Shown here piece after piece: positions 1-9,570 of a DNA stretch of 64,000 nucleotides. Positions within the stretch are counted from its first letter, which is position 1; every line of letters begins with the position of its first letter. Made by a program: the position numbers and the translations under genes. The notes under the pieces were generated by a model that saw only the letters and a list, made by a program, of their open reading frames with translations, was not told the origin of the DNA and made no database searches. Source of the DNA: Yponomeuta sedellus. Lineage: Eukaryota > Arthropoda > Insecta > Lepidoptera > Yponomeutidae. Location: contig OW203732.1 of NCBI GenBank assembly GCA_934045075.1, forward strand, positions 13,370,201-13,434,200, given 5' to 3'.

Positions 1-640
1 GTGCACTACCATTCAGCGTTGATGCTGCTTTGGTCTCGAAGTGGAATTGAAATTAAGTACCCCATTAAAGTAAAGAAAATAACGATCAAAATTTTTCCTG
101 CGCTCCTCGATCGCTTCACTTTCGTAAACTGTCGACTGACGCTTTGTTTCTGGATCATATTGATAAATCCAGGATTCGTAACCTGTCACAATGTCGTAAA
201 GGCGCCGTGACGAGCCAGCATCAAATTTTTGTAATATATCACAGCACCAATCCACACGGGCCTGCTTCTAAGCTTCGGTGAGGTTGTGCGGCACCCAGCG
301 GGAAACTATTCTCCTTACGCAAAGGCGCTCGTGCAAAATCTTGTGAACACTTCCTGAACCAATCTGCAGTGTATGCTGAATCTCTTTGTACGTAATTAGT
401 CTGTTTTCTTAAATAATTGTTTTTACTGCCGGTGACGGTGACAGCCGTCGTAGGACGACCACTCCTTTGTTCATCCGCCAAAGTAAGACGACCGCGTTTG
501 AACTCGCTGTACAAGCGATAGATGGTTGCTTTTGAAGGTCCTTCATCTATAAAAGCAATTCGAAATCGATCAAATGACTCATCAGGTTTTAAGCCACATT
601 TGAAATCGTTAAAAATTATAGCATGCAGATCCATTTTTTA
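1..640 (-). pseudogene. mariner transposase relic, cut by the window edge
   Basis: Minus-strand remnant of a Tc1/mariner-family transposase. From 634 down to about 430 the frame encodes the N-terminal DNA-binding half, with ATIYRLYSEFKRGR followed by DEQRSGRP, the usual mariner helix-turn-helix and linker. Between about 430 and 260 the frame is broken. At 255-120 the start of the catalytic domain returns in another frame as IVTGYESWIYQYDPETK. In mariner transposases this motif carries the first catalytic Asp (GDESW); here the codon reads Tyr, so the copy would be inactive even without its frameshifts. Past QSTV homology moves to a further frame (a segment ending NAEWYTT is visible near 10-20). 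The rest lies outside the window. I am sure of the family; the subfamily is not assignable by eye. Confidence 0.88.
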
Positions 641-799
641 ATGAGACAAGAAAATTTGAATTGGCTCTCAAAAAAATGCGGAGGGAAATTTGAAAATCGA
701 ACAGTAGTATTTTTACTTTTAAATAATCGACGTTTTCAAAACTATTACAAGTGGCTAGTGTCTTATACATAAAACATTTTTTCGCAAAACTTTCTGGGC

Positions 800-905
800 C
801 TGGTACAATGTGACGTCATAGAAGCAATACCACTCGCTGTGATCGTGAAGGAATATCTCAGCACTTGAAATTGCCAATCCGCGGTGGCACACGTTGTAAT
901 AAGCC
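800..905 (-). repeat. fragment of a lepidopteran interspersed repeat
   Basis: The stretch with AGCACTTGAAATTGCCAATC matches, in reverse, part of the longer copy at 29065-29345 (GGATTGGCAATTTCAAGCGC). Related pieces lie at 41490-41545 and 59535-59760. The family is common in Lepidoptera and contains a motif close to GATGTTTTCCTTCA in the longer copies. Confidence 0.55.
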
Positions 906-1324
906 CCGCTACATAAAAAAATGATGTAACGAAAAACTAAAATACATAGCATTCCGTAATTATGTCGATCGTAAGTTCGGGGGCAGTGCCATGAACGTAT
1001 TACGTAGCTTTGCATGCACGCCCCGAAAAAGGCTTCTCTCTAGACTGGGATTGCCTCATCCTGCACTCACGTAGTGGTAGACATCGAGACTGACCATTCT
1101 CGTCTTTCCGAGGTGAGCATGTTAGAGAACTGAGCTTCGATTCCAATAGTGCCTTACAATACAATATACATAGTCACGTGACGTGTTTTTTTATACCATT
1201 CGCGTCTAGAAGATTTGATACGTGTTGCCACGTAGACTTGAAGCGGCAACAAAATTATATCGGCGCGTTCATGCAGTTGTCGGTGTTCTACAAATACTAC
1301 GATGCATTAAAATAATTAGTGTAC

Positions 1325-1475
1325 TGCGGACGCCCTTCGACAAGGTCGGATGACGATTTGCGAAATACTTCGCTCAGATACTGGATACGACAAGCTAAAG
1401 ACGGCGCTATGGCGCTCATTAGAGGAGGACTATGTGCAGCAAGATACTAGTATAGCCTGAAGATGGATGACGATT
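1325..1475 (+). mobile_element. RTE-type LINE 3' end
   Basis: Short 3'-terminal fragment of an RTE-like non-LTR retrotransposon. It has the degraded coding end (GACGCCCTTCGACAAGGTCG, corresponding to GRPxTRW in better copies), then GGCGCTATGGCGCTCATTAG and a tail ending ATATAGCCTGAAGA. Homologous ends lie at 14731, 14915 (minus), 17893, 20895 and 36283 (minus). 5'-truncated, as is usual for dead-on-arrival LINE copies. Confidence 0.7.
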
Positions 1476-1479
1476 AAAG

Positions 1480-2560
1480 TAATTTAGGCTTGGTAGAGCA
1501 CCCTACTCAGATAAAGTAAAAAAAAATGGTATATTGAATCAAAACTGACCCCATGCTCAATTGTGCCAGAGGGGCGGGACTTCCCAACTTCCATACTACC
1601 CGGTGAAATATCTTATTGTATAAACAGACAAAACAGCACTAAGGTATTATGATGTCTTATACTCTATCAACTATCAAGTTCAGTGATTTAAAACATAGCA
1701 TAATGTCACTGAGGTTAATGACGTTGACAAAAAATAACGCTTCAATATGCCTTGTTGCGCAGTGAAATTGTACATTAGTAGGATCGATGTAACCGATGCG
1801 TCCCGCTACCGGAACCGAAGTTTAAACATAATTCTTAAAGAATCGGAAATTATACTATAAAATTATTAGGTTATTATATATATTTTTCCTGGAAACCCGC
1901 CCGAGGTTGACATCCCGAATGAAGATGGAAGACATCAGTTCTCTCTGAGATGAAGAAAAAGAGAGTAACTTAGTTTTATATTAAACGAGTCTCATCGTGA
2001 TTATTTATCAGGTAAAACCTGATAAATAATCGTGATTGGAAGGATTATTTATCAGCACGGAGGAGTAAAGAAAGAGATATATATTTCCAAATTATGAATA
2101 TTTTGTAATAAGTAATTAATAGTTTAAAAATATTTTGTTCCTATAAAAAGAGGTTTTTTTTTTCTTTTATGGTTCGGTCTGGAAACCAGCGCTAATGCTT
2201 TGCTTTGGCACAATGCGGAGACTAGCTCATTTTTGACAACTCTGTCCTTCTAAAGCTATGAACAGGCATTCGTGTACTCTGAAGTTCTTCTAACATAATT
2301 ATGTTCTGTATGTGGGTTATTAGATAGATAGTAGAGAATACTTTATCGTGAGCTAGGAAAAATGCAATAAAAAATTCTTAAACCTAAGTAATGTTATACA
2401 ATTGGCAGTCTTATCGCTTCTCTTTCAGACAACCTTCGGAGTTGATTGCAGGAAGAATATTAACTACGTACTGTATGATATTTGTACTCTAATGTTGGAA
2501 TGTTGTCTTACAACATTCCAACATTATTTTACATTTAAAAATTAACCGACTAACAGTACT
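1480..2560. other. no gene seen; LINE-tail scrap and two short palindromes
   Basis: No coding signal. About 2325-2455 resembles the CR1/Jockey-type LINE 3' end seen complete at 55318-55460 (AGATAGATAG, then a CAGACAACCTTCGG block), on the minus strand. Perfect inverted repeats lie at 1999-2013/2017-2031 (15-nt arms, 3-nt loop) and 2491-2506/2510-2525 (16-nt arms, 3-nt loop). The rest is AT-rich and unrecognised. Confidence 0.5.
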
Positions 2561-2563
2561 CGC

Positions 2564-2718
2564 GCCTGTAAGTAATACAGAGAGTATTGTAAAGAGGTTC
2601 GAAATTTCACTAATGCCGGAAGTTGCCCATTAGCTCAGTTGGGAGAGCGCTGGCACGGTTAGCCAGAGGGTTCGAGTCCCGGCATGGGTGGAATTTTTAG
2701 GCTCTAACTAGGTTTTTA
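2564..2718 (+). mobile_element. tRNA-like repeat, single copy
   Basis: Copy of the tRNA-containing repeat. The leader AAGAGGTTCGAAATTTCAC precedes a tRNA-like core at 2624-2690 with box A TAGCTCAGTTGG and box B GGTTCGAGTCC, then the trailer GGAATTTTTAGGCTCTAA. Three bases of the variable/T-arm region are missing relative to other copies, so the cloverleaf is broken. The terminal block GCACGGGTTAGTGCATTAAA found in other copies is absent. Confidence 0.75.
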
Positions 2719-2818
2719 ATACTAACAGTACATTTTTTTAAGTAGGACATTGAGCAGGCAGTATTACCGTACTGTACTATACCTCATTATTAGCTGTATA
2801 TATAATTTTGAATTGATT

Positions 2819-3250
2819 GAAGGGAATTGGTAAGGGACAACCCAGGCTGACATACATTGACCAAATAGGAGGTGTATTAGCAAAGGGGAAGATAAAAAGT
2901 ACCCGGAACCGGCGTGCGTGCATGCAACGACTAATGAACGTCGAAAAAGCGAAGGTGATCTTTCAGGATCGTGGCAAGTAGCAGTCCCTGGTCTCTGCCT
3001 ACCCCACTGAGATACAGGCGTGAGGTTATGTATGTATGTATGTATGTATGTATGTATGTATGTATGTATGTATGTATGTATGTATGTATGTATGTATGTA
3101 TGTATGTATGTATGTATGTATGTATGTATGTATGTATGTATGTATGTATGTATGTATGTATGTATGTATGTATGTATGTATGTATGTATGTATGTATGTA
3201 TGTATCTATGTATCTATGTATGTATGTATCTATGTATCTATGTATGTATG
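2819..3250 (+). mobile_element. LINE 3' end with a long (TATG)n tail
   Basis: 2819-3026 is the C-terminal end of a non-LTR retrotransposon ORF. The plus frame reads LAKGKIKSTRNRRACMQRL and then VSAYPTEIQA before a stop, with one internal TAG. The stop is followed at once by an almost pure (TATG)n tract to 3250, with a few TATC units near its end. Other copies of this end lie at 20655-20735, 28208-28400, 28525-28735 (minus), 36121-36185 and 53498-53555. The tract itself codes for nothing. Confidence 0.75.
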
Positions 3251-3985
3251 TGAAGGGAATCGTTACGATTTGTTTAGGTGTCAGTTGTATCCAAGATAGG
3301 CTAAGGAATTAAAGAAAAAGAGATAACAAAGAACTTACTAAAATACCGTGTTTCATCGTTCTAGAGCGCTACATTTGGTAGAGCCGCCTCACTTCCCGAA
3401 CAAAAAATTTAGTGTACACAAAAAAAGGCTTAAACAGTTAAAAAGTACCAAGGAGTGATAGATAACAGCCTGGGGCTCTCAGGGTGTCACAAAAAAGTCT
3501 TGTGAAACTTAAATGGTTTATTCTACTCATAAATAAACAACTTTTATTATGAGACAAACTCCGAAATCGCTGTCCGAAACATCTTCAGCACTGCTTGAAA
3601 CACTATTACATAAAGTATTAGAGATTTTGTCTTGTTCGCTTGTTCCGTGTAAATAGAGCCGAAGCGAGATCTGCTAACTAGTCATTAACAATTAAATAAT
3701 CATTTATCTAGCTTTCATATAAATGTGTAAACGGTGTTCTAATAATTGGAATAAATATTTACCTCCAATGTGAACGGTAGTGTTTATTCGGAATTCACAG
3801 GTATCCCTGTGGATTCCCTCTGTATTCTGTATTTGTTTGAGGTGCCACATTATACCTACAAATGCGTTAAAATAGAGTCTACTGTAAGTCTTTAGATGTA
3901 AATCTTTAGTGACACCAGGATATTTTAGACATTGTTTAAAACTGGGATAATATATATATTGTATCGTTTCTTGAAAGTTTATTGT
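3251..3985. other. no gene or repeat recognised
   Basis: AT-rich stretch with no plausible ORF, no tRNA-like box B and no clear internal repeat. The 95-residue minus-strand frame at 3704-3991 has no recognisable motif and I regard it as chance. Confidence 0.4.
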
Positions 3986-3988
3986 TAC

Positions 3989-4346
3989 CAACCCTTGTAT
4001 GTCTCTACTGCTGGGGCACGGTTCTCTTCCTGTATCACAGGTAGGTTAGGCCATACTCCACCACGGGGGCCAAGTCCGGATTGGTGGAGGATTGTAAGAC
4101 AGTGGCGGGCCTTACCGTCAGATGTTGTTAAGCCGACCATAATGCCTCTGACATGGCTTAACGACTACCATTACATGACAGCCGGCACCAACGGCTTTCC
4201 GTGCCTTGCGAAGCACGGAAGCGCTCGGAATAAATGGCACTAGTGGTAGTCACGGGATGGTCACCTATCCAGTACCTGACCGTGCCTGTTGTTGCTTAAC
4301 CCAAGTCATTGATTCCAATTACTCGGTTCCACTAGGCCCTAAACCT
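3989..4346 (-). mobile_element. 5S rRNA-derived SINE, near full length
   Basis: Minus-oriented full-length copy. The head at about 4260-4345 gives, in reverse complement, a 5S-like series: GGGTTAAGCAACAACAGG (box A region), then GGATAGGTGACCATCC (box C region). The 3' end (plus-strand 3989-4010) is the conserved CAACCCTTGTATG block, the reverse of CATACAAGGGTTG. Members share a body with a CGTGCCTTGCGAAGCACGG palindrome. Non-coding; it would be made by RNA polymerase III and mobilised by a LINE. Confidence 0.8.
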
Positions 4347-4822
4347 TCATTAATTAACAGTCAAACAGTCATTAACATTGCATTTATCTATCTTTCTAAT
4401 TTATATACCTACGTAAACGGTTCTAATAATTGGAATAATAAATGTATGCTTCTGGTGTGAGTGATCGTGTTTTTCCAAAATACATATTATTATATTTGTT
4501 TGAGCCTATTGCAAGCCTTACGATGACAGTGAAATCAGGATATTTTATGCACGGTTTAAAAGTGTATATTAATATATCGTTTGTTGAAAGTTTATAACAA
4601 GGTTTATTAGTATTGCTTTTAGCCATAAGGCTGCCGATTATGCTGTATTTTTGTTAACATTTTACATGTTTTCTCTTGGTGTACCTACTACGAAGGATAT
4701 TCTCATTTTACCTGTATGGTAACAAATACTCTCACCTGCTCTATTCTGGCTTATAAGAGGACTGTAATATTCCAAAGAGACTGTATAGGCGTTAATAAAT
4801 TCTAAAGGTAAATTGGTCAACT
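4347..4822. other. no gene recognised
   Basis: AT-rich. 4347-4620 partly resembles 3680-3990 (TTAACATTGCATTTATCTA, and a TAATAATTGGAAT segment), suggesting an old duplication around the SINE at 3989-4346. No coding signal. Confidence 0.35.
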
Positions 4823-4823
4823 A

Positions 4824-5325
4824 AAATGAGGAGCTTCCGTCAAAGTACTTAAAAATTACAAATAAATACAAAAACAAATAGATTTAGCTATCAGTTGGCC
4901 AAAGTGCATGCAAAAAAAAAAACAATTCACAGCTGTTAATAATAGATTCAGAGCGTGTTAATGTATGAAAACCTGGGAATCAGTCTCTTTAGAGATACTG
5001 CTGCAGCTGTATGACTGTAACTGGGATTTTCTATAGCCGAAGAAAAGGATGACCCTTTTCTTCGGCAAAAAAGGTTTAAATGAGGAGCTTACGTTAAAGT
5101 ACTTGAAAATTACAAATAAATACAAAAACAAATAGATTTAGCTATCAGTTGGGCAAAGTGCATACAAAAAAAACAATTAACAGCTGTTAATAATAGATTC
5201 AGAGCGTGTAAATGTATGAAAACCTGGGAATCAGTCTCTTTAGAGATACTGCTGCAGCTGTATAACTTTAAAAAAACCTATTTAGCTGTATAACTGTAAC
5301 TGGGATTCTCTATTGTCGAAGAAAA
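4824..5325 (+). repeat. 254-bp direct duplication with an internal hairpin
   Basis: Two close copies begin at 4824 and 5078 (AAATGAGGAGCTT). They share long blocks such as AATAGATTTAGCTATCAGTT and GCAGCTGTAT. A hairpin at 5036-5066 (13-nt arms, 5-nt loop, GCCGAAGAAAAGG) closes the first copy. The second copy has only the left-arm sequence, so the right arm is an inverted addition. Confidence 0.75.
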
Positions 5326-5990
5326 GGGGGACCTTAAAAGCTTTACTAAAGTTATATCACAACTGTCTTCAGAAACCCCAGTGGCGCATAAGCTCGCTCC
5401 CTTACATAAGTCATCTCGACAAACGTCCACCCACGCCTTATCTACTCGAGCTGAATACACGCTCCCTATATTTACGCAACTATGTATATTACAGTCATAA
5501 CCATCCACAATATTGTCACAATGCCACTTAAACGAAAGTGCTATGCCAACACGATGGAGAAAAGATATGAAGAGAAGTAATTAGTAATATATCGTCCACT
5601 ACTTGTTTCATACACGTGTCCTGGTGATCTCTAGTTCAATAGCAAAAGGTAGGAGACCAGATCAGACATAAAATACGGCGTCCTGATATATTATTTATCT
5701 TTGCCTCATTTCGGCGTAGCTGTGCCGATCAGCCGATCAATAAACAAATGTTTAACGCACCATTAGCCGGCTATGTCGTAGGGATTTATGACAGACCACG
5801 GACGGTCAGATGGAAAAGTTAAAGGTCAAATACGGCCGAACGACCCAGTTTACAGGAGGCAAAATCGCATGTTCAGTACACACTTCGTCGCACGGATTCA
5901 GACGAGCGGAAGTAAAGTTGTGGCGTAGACGCATGCTGCGGTGCTACGGTGGAGCCATTTTTCGTAGCTACGTAGCAGTATTGGTGTCTG
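5326..5990. other. no gene or repeat recognised
   Basis: Mixed-composition stretch without a convincing ORF. The frames at 5278-5531 overlap on both strands and show no domain. Confidence 0.35.
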
Positions 5991-5999
5991 GCGTTGGTG

Positions 6000-6363
6000 A
6001 AGCGCTCGTACCCTAGTCGAAACGAGTGATTGGAATGAATCACTTGAGTTAAGCGATAACAGGTGTAGTCAGGTATAGGATGGGTGACCGTCCCGTCACT
6101 ACCGCTAGTTGCATTTTTTCTGAACACTTCCGTGCTTTGCAAGGCACGTTAAGCCGTAGGTGTTGGCTGTCTTTTAATGGAAGTCGTTAAGCTATGTCAG
6201 ATGCGTTAAGGACGGCTTGATAACTCCTGATAGTAAGGCCCGCCACTGTCTCAAAATTCTCCACCAGCCCGGACTTGGCCGCCATGGTGGAGTGTAGCCT
6301 AAGCTTCCTGTGATGCGGGAAGAGACCCGTGCCCCAGCAGTGGGGACATACAAGGGTTGATAT
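6000..6363 (+). mobile_element. 5S rRNA-derived SINE, full length with target duplication
   Basis: Plus-oriented full-length copy from AGCGCTCGTACCCTAGTCG to GGGTTGATAT. The head shows GAGTTAAGCGATAACAGG (5S box A region) and AGGATGGGTGACCGTCC (box C). An 8-bp direct repeat CGTTGGTG flanks it (5992-5999 and 6364-6371), a good target-site duplication. No coding capacity. Confidence 0.85.
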
Positions 6364-6389
6364 CGTTGGTGTTTATTTGACGTAGCTGA

Positions 6390-6480
6390 AAAAGAAGAAG
6401 AAAAAATATTTATTATAGACACAGTGCGAACGCCACAATAACTAAACAAATTTAAAACATATTACTAGATAACAATTATA
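6390..6480 (-). repeat. possible LINE 3' end with an AAG-rich tail
   Basis: GAAAAAGAAGAAGAAAAAAT followed by ATTTATTATAGACAC resembles a minus-oriented LINE 3' end with a TTC-rich tail. Short and uncertain. Confidence 0.3.
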
Positions 6481-6710
6481 AAAAAGGAACACGAATAGTC
6501 ACGGCGTGTCACTGCTGCTATAAGTGGCAACTGACTCAGCAATATCTTGATGGGCAAGCCTTTAGCGCTGATTTTCAGTTAGTGCCAGGGCTCCGCGGGT
6601 TATTCTATATGGTATTTCCCGCGACCGTGGGAGATGTATACCTATACATTTACTTAAATAAGAAGCACACGTTACGTTACCGTTATGCATTTTGGCAGAT
6701 ATTTATTTAT

Positions 6711-6930
6711 ACTATTTTGATTTTTAATGCACTAACCCGTGCACGTGCGGGAACACTTATCCCGTGCTCTGTACGTAATACAGAGAATAGTGTAAAGAGG
6801 TTCGAAATTTCACTGATGCCGGTGAGTCGCCCATTAGCTCAGTTGGATAGAGCGCTGGCACGGATAGCCAGAGGTCGTGGGTTCGAATCCCGGCATGGGT
6901 GGAATTTTTAGCCTCTAAATAGGTTTTTTA
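6711..6930 (+). mobile_element. tRNA-like repeat with its left terminal block
   Basis: Starts with ACTATTTTGATTTTTAATGC and ACTAACCCGTGC, the inverse of the right-end block of other copies. The usual leader and a tRNA-like core at 6828-6900 follow (box A TAGCTCAGTTGG, box B GGTTCGAATCC), then GCCTCTAAATAGG. The acceptor arms CGCCCAT and ATGGGTG can pair, but the anticodon-loop position usually occupied by T is C, so I do not call a functional tRNA gene. Confidence 0.78.
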
Positions 6931-6984
6931 AGATATTTATTTGAAATAAAGTCTTAAATCCACTACCGCTACCAGCAATCTGCC

Positions 6985-7226
6985 TCTAATTGTCGGCCTA
7001 GACTGACATTGTCTGAGATTATAACTTCCACACAATACAATCACTTGACTTGGTCCCAAACTAGGATACCCTGTACAATGGTAACCAGGCACGGACGTCA
7101 CTAACATTAAAACATGACCAGGCAGAGGCCACTTGTACAAATGTACGGCGGCCACCAGTGGGAATCGAACCCACGACCTCTGTCTTGGTACCGAAGCGCC
7201 TTAACGGCTTGACCAACAAGGCAGTT
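6985..7226 (-). mobile_element. tRNA-derived SINE, second type of head
   Basis: On the minus strand a tRNA-like head at 7147-7224 has box A-like TTGGTCAAGCCG and a perfect box B GGTTCGATTCC. Its body ends in a GGTATCCTAGTTTGGGACC block at about 7048-7072. That block is shared with the different tRNA-headed SINE at 16696, so two heads use one tail. Confidence 0.7.
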
Positions 7227-7259
7227 AATAGGTTTTGGTTATTGGTAGGTAGGCCGAAC

Positions 7260-7940
7260 TATCTTCCCACCTCTCAAAGCGACAGTGTGGAGATCTAAGG
7301 ACAGACAGATTAGTATACTCTAAGAGCACTACAATTAATTACTTATGTTGTAGTTTCCTCCGTTGAAGACGAAGGGAATAATATTTAGAGACAGTTTGCC
7401 AACCTTAACGGCTTTGGCCAAACATGAAGATTTAATTAAAATCAAAGCCGGGAAAGAGGTAAACAAAAAGTTTAACGAACGAGCGTACGTAAGTAAGGCA
7501 GTAAAGTAATTGGAAACCTTGGAGGGTTTCTTAATAACGAGGAGACTCCACTTGATTGAGGGTATGTCTAATTTGTCGTAGCACTCAGTGTGTCATTCAA
7601 AATCCGTTGACAAGGTAAGGGAAGCATAAAAATCCCGCTTTTATACCAGTGCGACCATAATTTTGGACCTACGTTTTATTGCCTGTGAGTGCTTACCTGT
7701 GAACTCGTAAAAGCTGTTTAAGGTTTTTATTAAAAGGGATTTAAACACGGATATAATTGCGCTCTTCAAGGCCACAGGAAGGGCTTCAACAAATATTGAG
7801 ATTGTGTGGTACGACCGTCCGTTATGCAATGTTTTATGAGATGGCAAATATTGAAGGAGTTTATCAGTTTATAGTAGGTAATATACCCGACAGATAACTC
7901 GACCAAATGACTTCGACTTTGCATGGACGTACTTCACGTC
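7260..7940. other. no gene or repeat recognised
   Basis: No ORF with domain character and no clear repeat structure. Confidence 0.35.
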
Positions 7941-7944
7941 TCTA

Positions 7945-8012
7945 TGCGAGTTGAACCCACGACCTCTGTCTTGCTATTCAAGTGCCTTAACGGCTAGACC
8001 AACGAGGAAGAC
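7945..8012 (-). repeat. tRNA-like head fragment
   Basis: Reverse complement shows GTTGGTCTAGCCGTTAAGG and a box B-like GTGGGTTCAACTC, closely matching the head at 7147-7224. No body follows, so this is a SINE scrap. Confidence 0.6.
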
Positions 8013-8132
8013 AAAGAAATTACAGTAACAAAGTAATTTAATGAATCTTTCTATGCGTTCGGCACCACCACTTCAACAGGCCTGGGCCGTCTCGATCCAT
8101 AGGCTCAACCCATTGTACATCCTGGTAAAATT

Positions 8133-8503
8133 ATCATCAACCCATTCTGCCCCCACCGAGGGGCACGGGTCTCATCCCTAAGGAAGGTCAAGGCCATACT
8201 CCACCACGGGGGCCAAGTCCTGGTTGGTGGAGGCTTGCAAGACTAGTGGCTGGTCTTACTGTCAGAAGTTTTCATGCTGCTCTAAGGCGGCAGACTTGGC
8301 TTAACGACTGCCATCTATCGACGGCAGCCGGCACCAACTGCTTAACGTGCCTTGCGAAGCACGGAACCGCTCGGAAAAATAGCAAAAAAGCTACTAGCGT
8401 TAGTCATAGACGGTCATCCATCTATGCACTGAACGCGCCCGATGTTGCTTAACCTTCGTGATTGTTTAAGATCATTCAGGCAGCCGGGGCTACGAGCGAT
8501 TCC
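8133..8503 (-). mobile_element. 5S rRNA-derived SINE, subfamily B
   Basis: Minus-oriented. The head, read on the minus strand, is closer to insect 5S rRNA than in subfamily A: GGTTAAGCAACATCGGGCGC, then ATAGATGGATGACCGTC. The 3' end differs from subfamily A, with CCCCTCGGTGGGGGCAG followed by a TTGATGAT tail (plus-strand ATCATCAACC). It carries a small AGCAAAAA expansion near 8385. Confidence 0.8.
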
Positions 8504-9490
8504 GTAAAATAACCTTTTTTATTTCATTTGTGCGTAGTGCGCGACAAAGGGGTTAATTGAAACCTCGACCGGAACAGAATTCCACTCACAATGTACAGAT
8601 TGTACAGCCATAGAGTGTAGGCAGGGCAAAGCCGACAAATATGACTACAAGTTATGTCTGAAAAATTTACGAGCATTTTTGCATGTTTTAAAAATAACGT
8701 CAAACCTGAAATTTGTTTTTATTTCACTTATAAATTGACCGCGTCAAGTTTCAAGATTGTATGGAATGTGAGAGTGTGTATTTTTGTTACTTCTTCACGT
8801 CTAAACGGGTGGAGCGATTTTAATAAAAAGTATGGAGTTAACTGATACCCTGGATTTATACATAGGCTACGTTTTACTGCGAGAAAATATCTTATTCCCA
8901 TGGGAAAACCGATAAACCGCGATAAACCGTCGGGCACAGCTTGTATTCAATAATTGTTGCATAGGAAACTGAATATACGGAAATGTAGGGCAATGATATT
9001 CATATAATCTCCTAGCTCCCTAATAGATTAGCACATATCTCTTTTGTACGTATTTTGGTTTTCGTAGCTATTGCAGGTTTTTCTTGGCCGTCATGGAGGC
9101 GCATCGGCAAGAGTTAGGTTCTCTAACTATCGCTAAGCGCACCGCGTCACTCAGGGAGTCCGGTCCAGTCTTGATTTTAACGAGATTTTGTAGTCTGTGT
9201 TCAGAACGTATTGTTTGTCTTTGTTGCTATTATGATTCCAGAGAGTTCACATTTATCTTTAACATCTTGACTCGAACAATCAAGAAATGAAACATTCACA
9301 GTAGTCACAACTGTAAACAGGCGACTCAGTTCCCAAGTCATACTGTGTGAACTTAGTTTCATTACAGATGTTGTAAATTGTTAGCTTAGAACAAATAAAT
9401 AAGTAGGTACTTATCTTACCAAAACATTACGTGTAAAGTAGGTTACCAAGACTCACAAGCTCACAACACTTGTGCTGTTAAAATCACATC
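8504..9490. other. no gene or repeat recognised
   Basis: AT-rich, with short overlapping frames only (8654-8937 on both strands). Nothing with domain character. Confidence 0.35.
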
Positions 9491-9499
9491 TCATAAATT

Positions 9500-9570
9500 C
9501 AAAGTCGCTAATTCTACTGACTATTAAGTCAGAGGTGGTGAGTTCAGCTCCCACTAGGTGCCGGCCTGAT
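9500..9570 (+). repeat. possible degenerate tRNA-like sequence
   Basis: GTGAGTTCAGCTCCCAC resembles a degraded box B and T-arm, and GACTATTAAGTC could form an anticodon-like stem. There is no good box A. Weak. Confidence 0.25.

Noticed and set aside
2971..3312. Reading frames of Met-Tyr-Val-Cys repeats across the (TATG)n tract
   Set aside because: Open in all plus frames only because the 4-base repeat lacks stops; the repeat is a LINE tail.
6000..6120. 5S rRNA gene or pseudogene
   Set aside because: Only the internal promoter region resembles 5S; the same head plus a 260-bp unrelated body recurs about 14 times, so it is a SINE.
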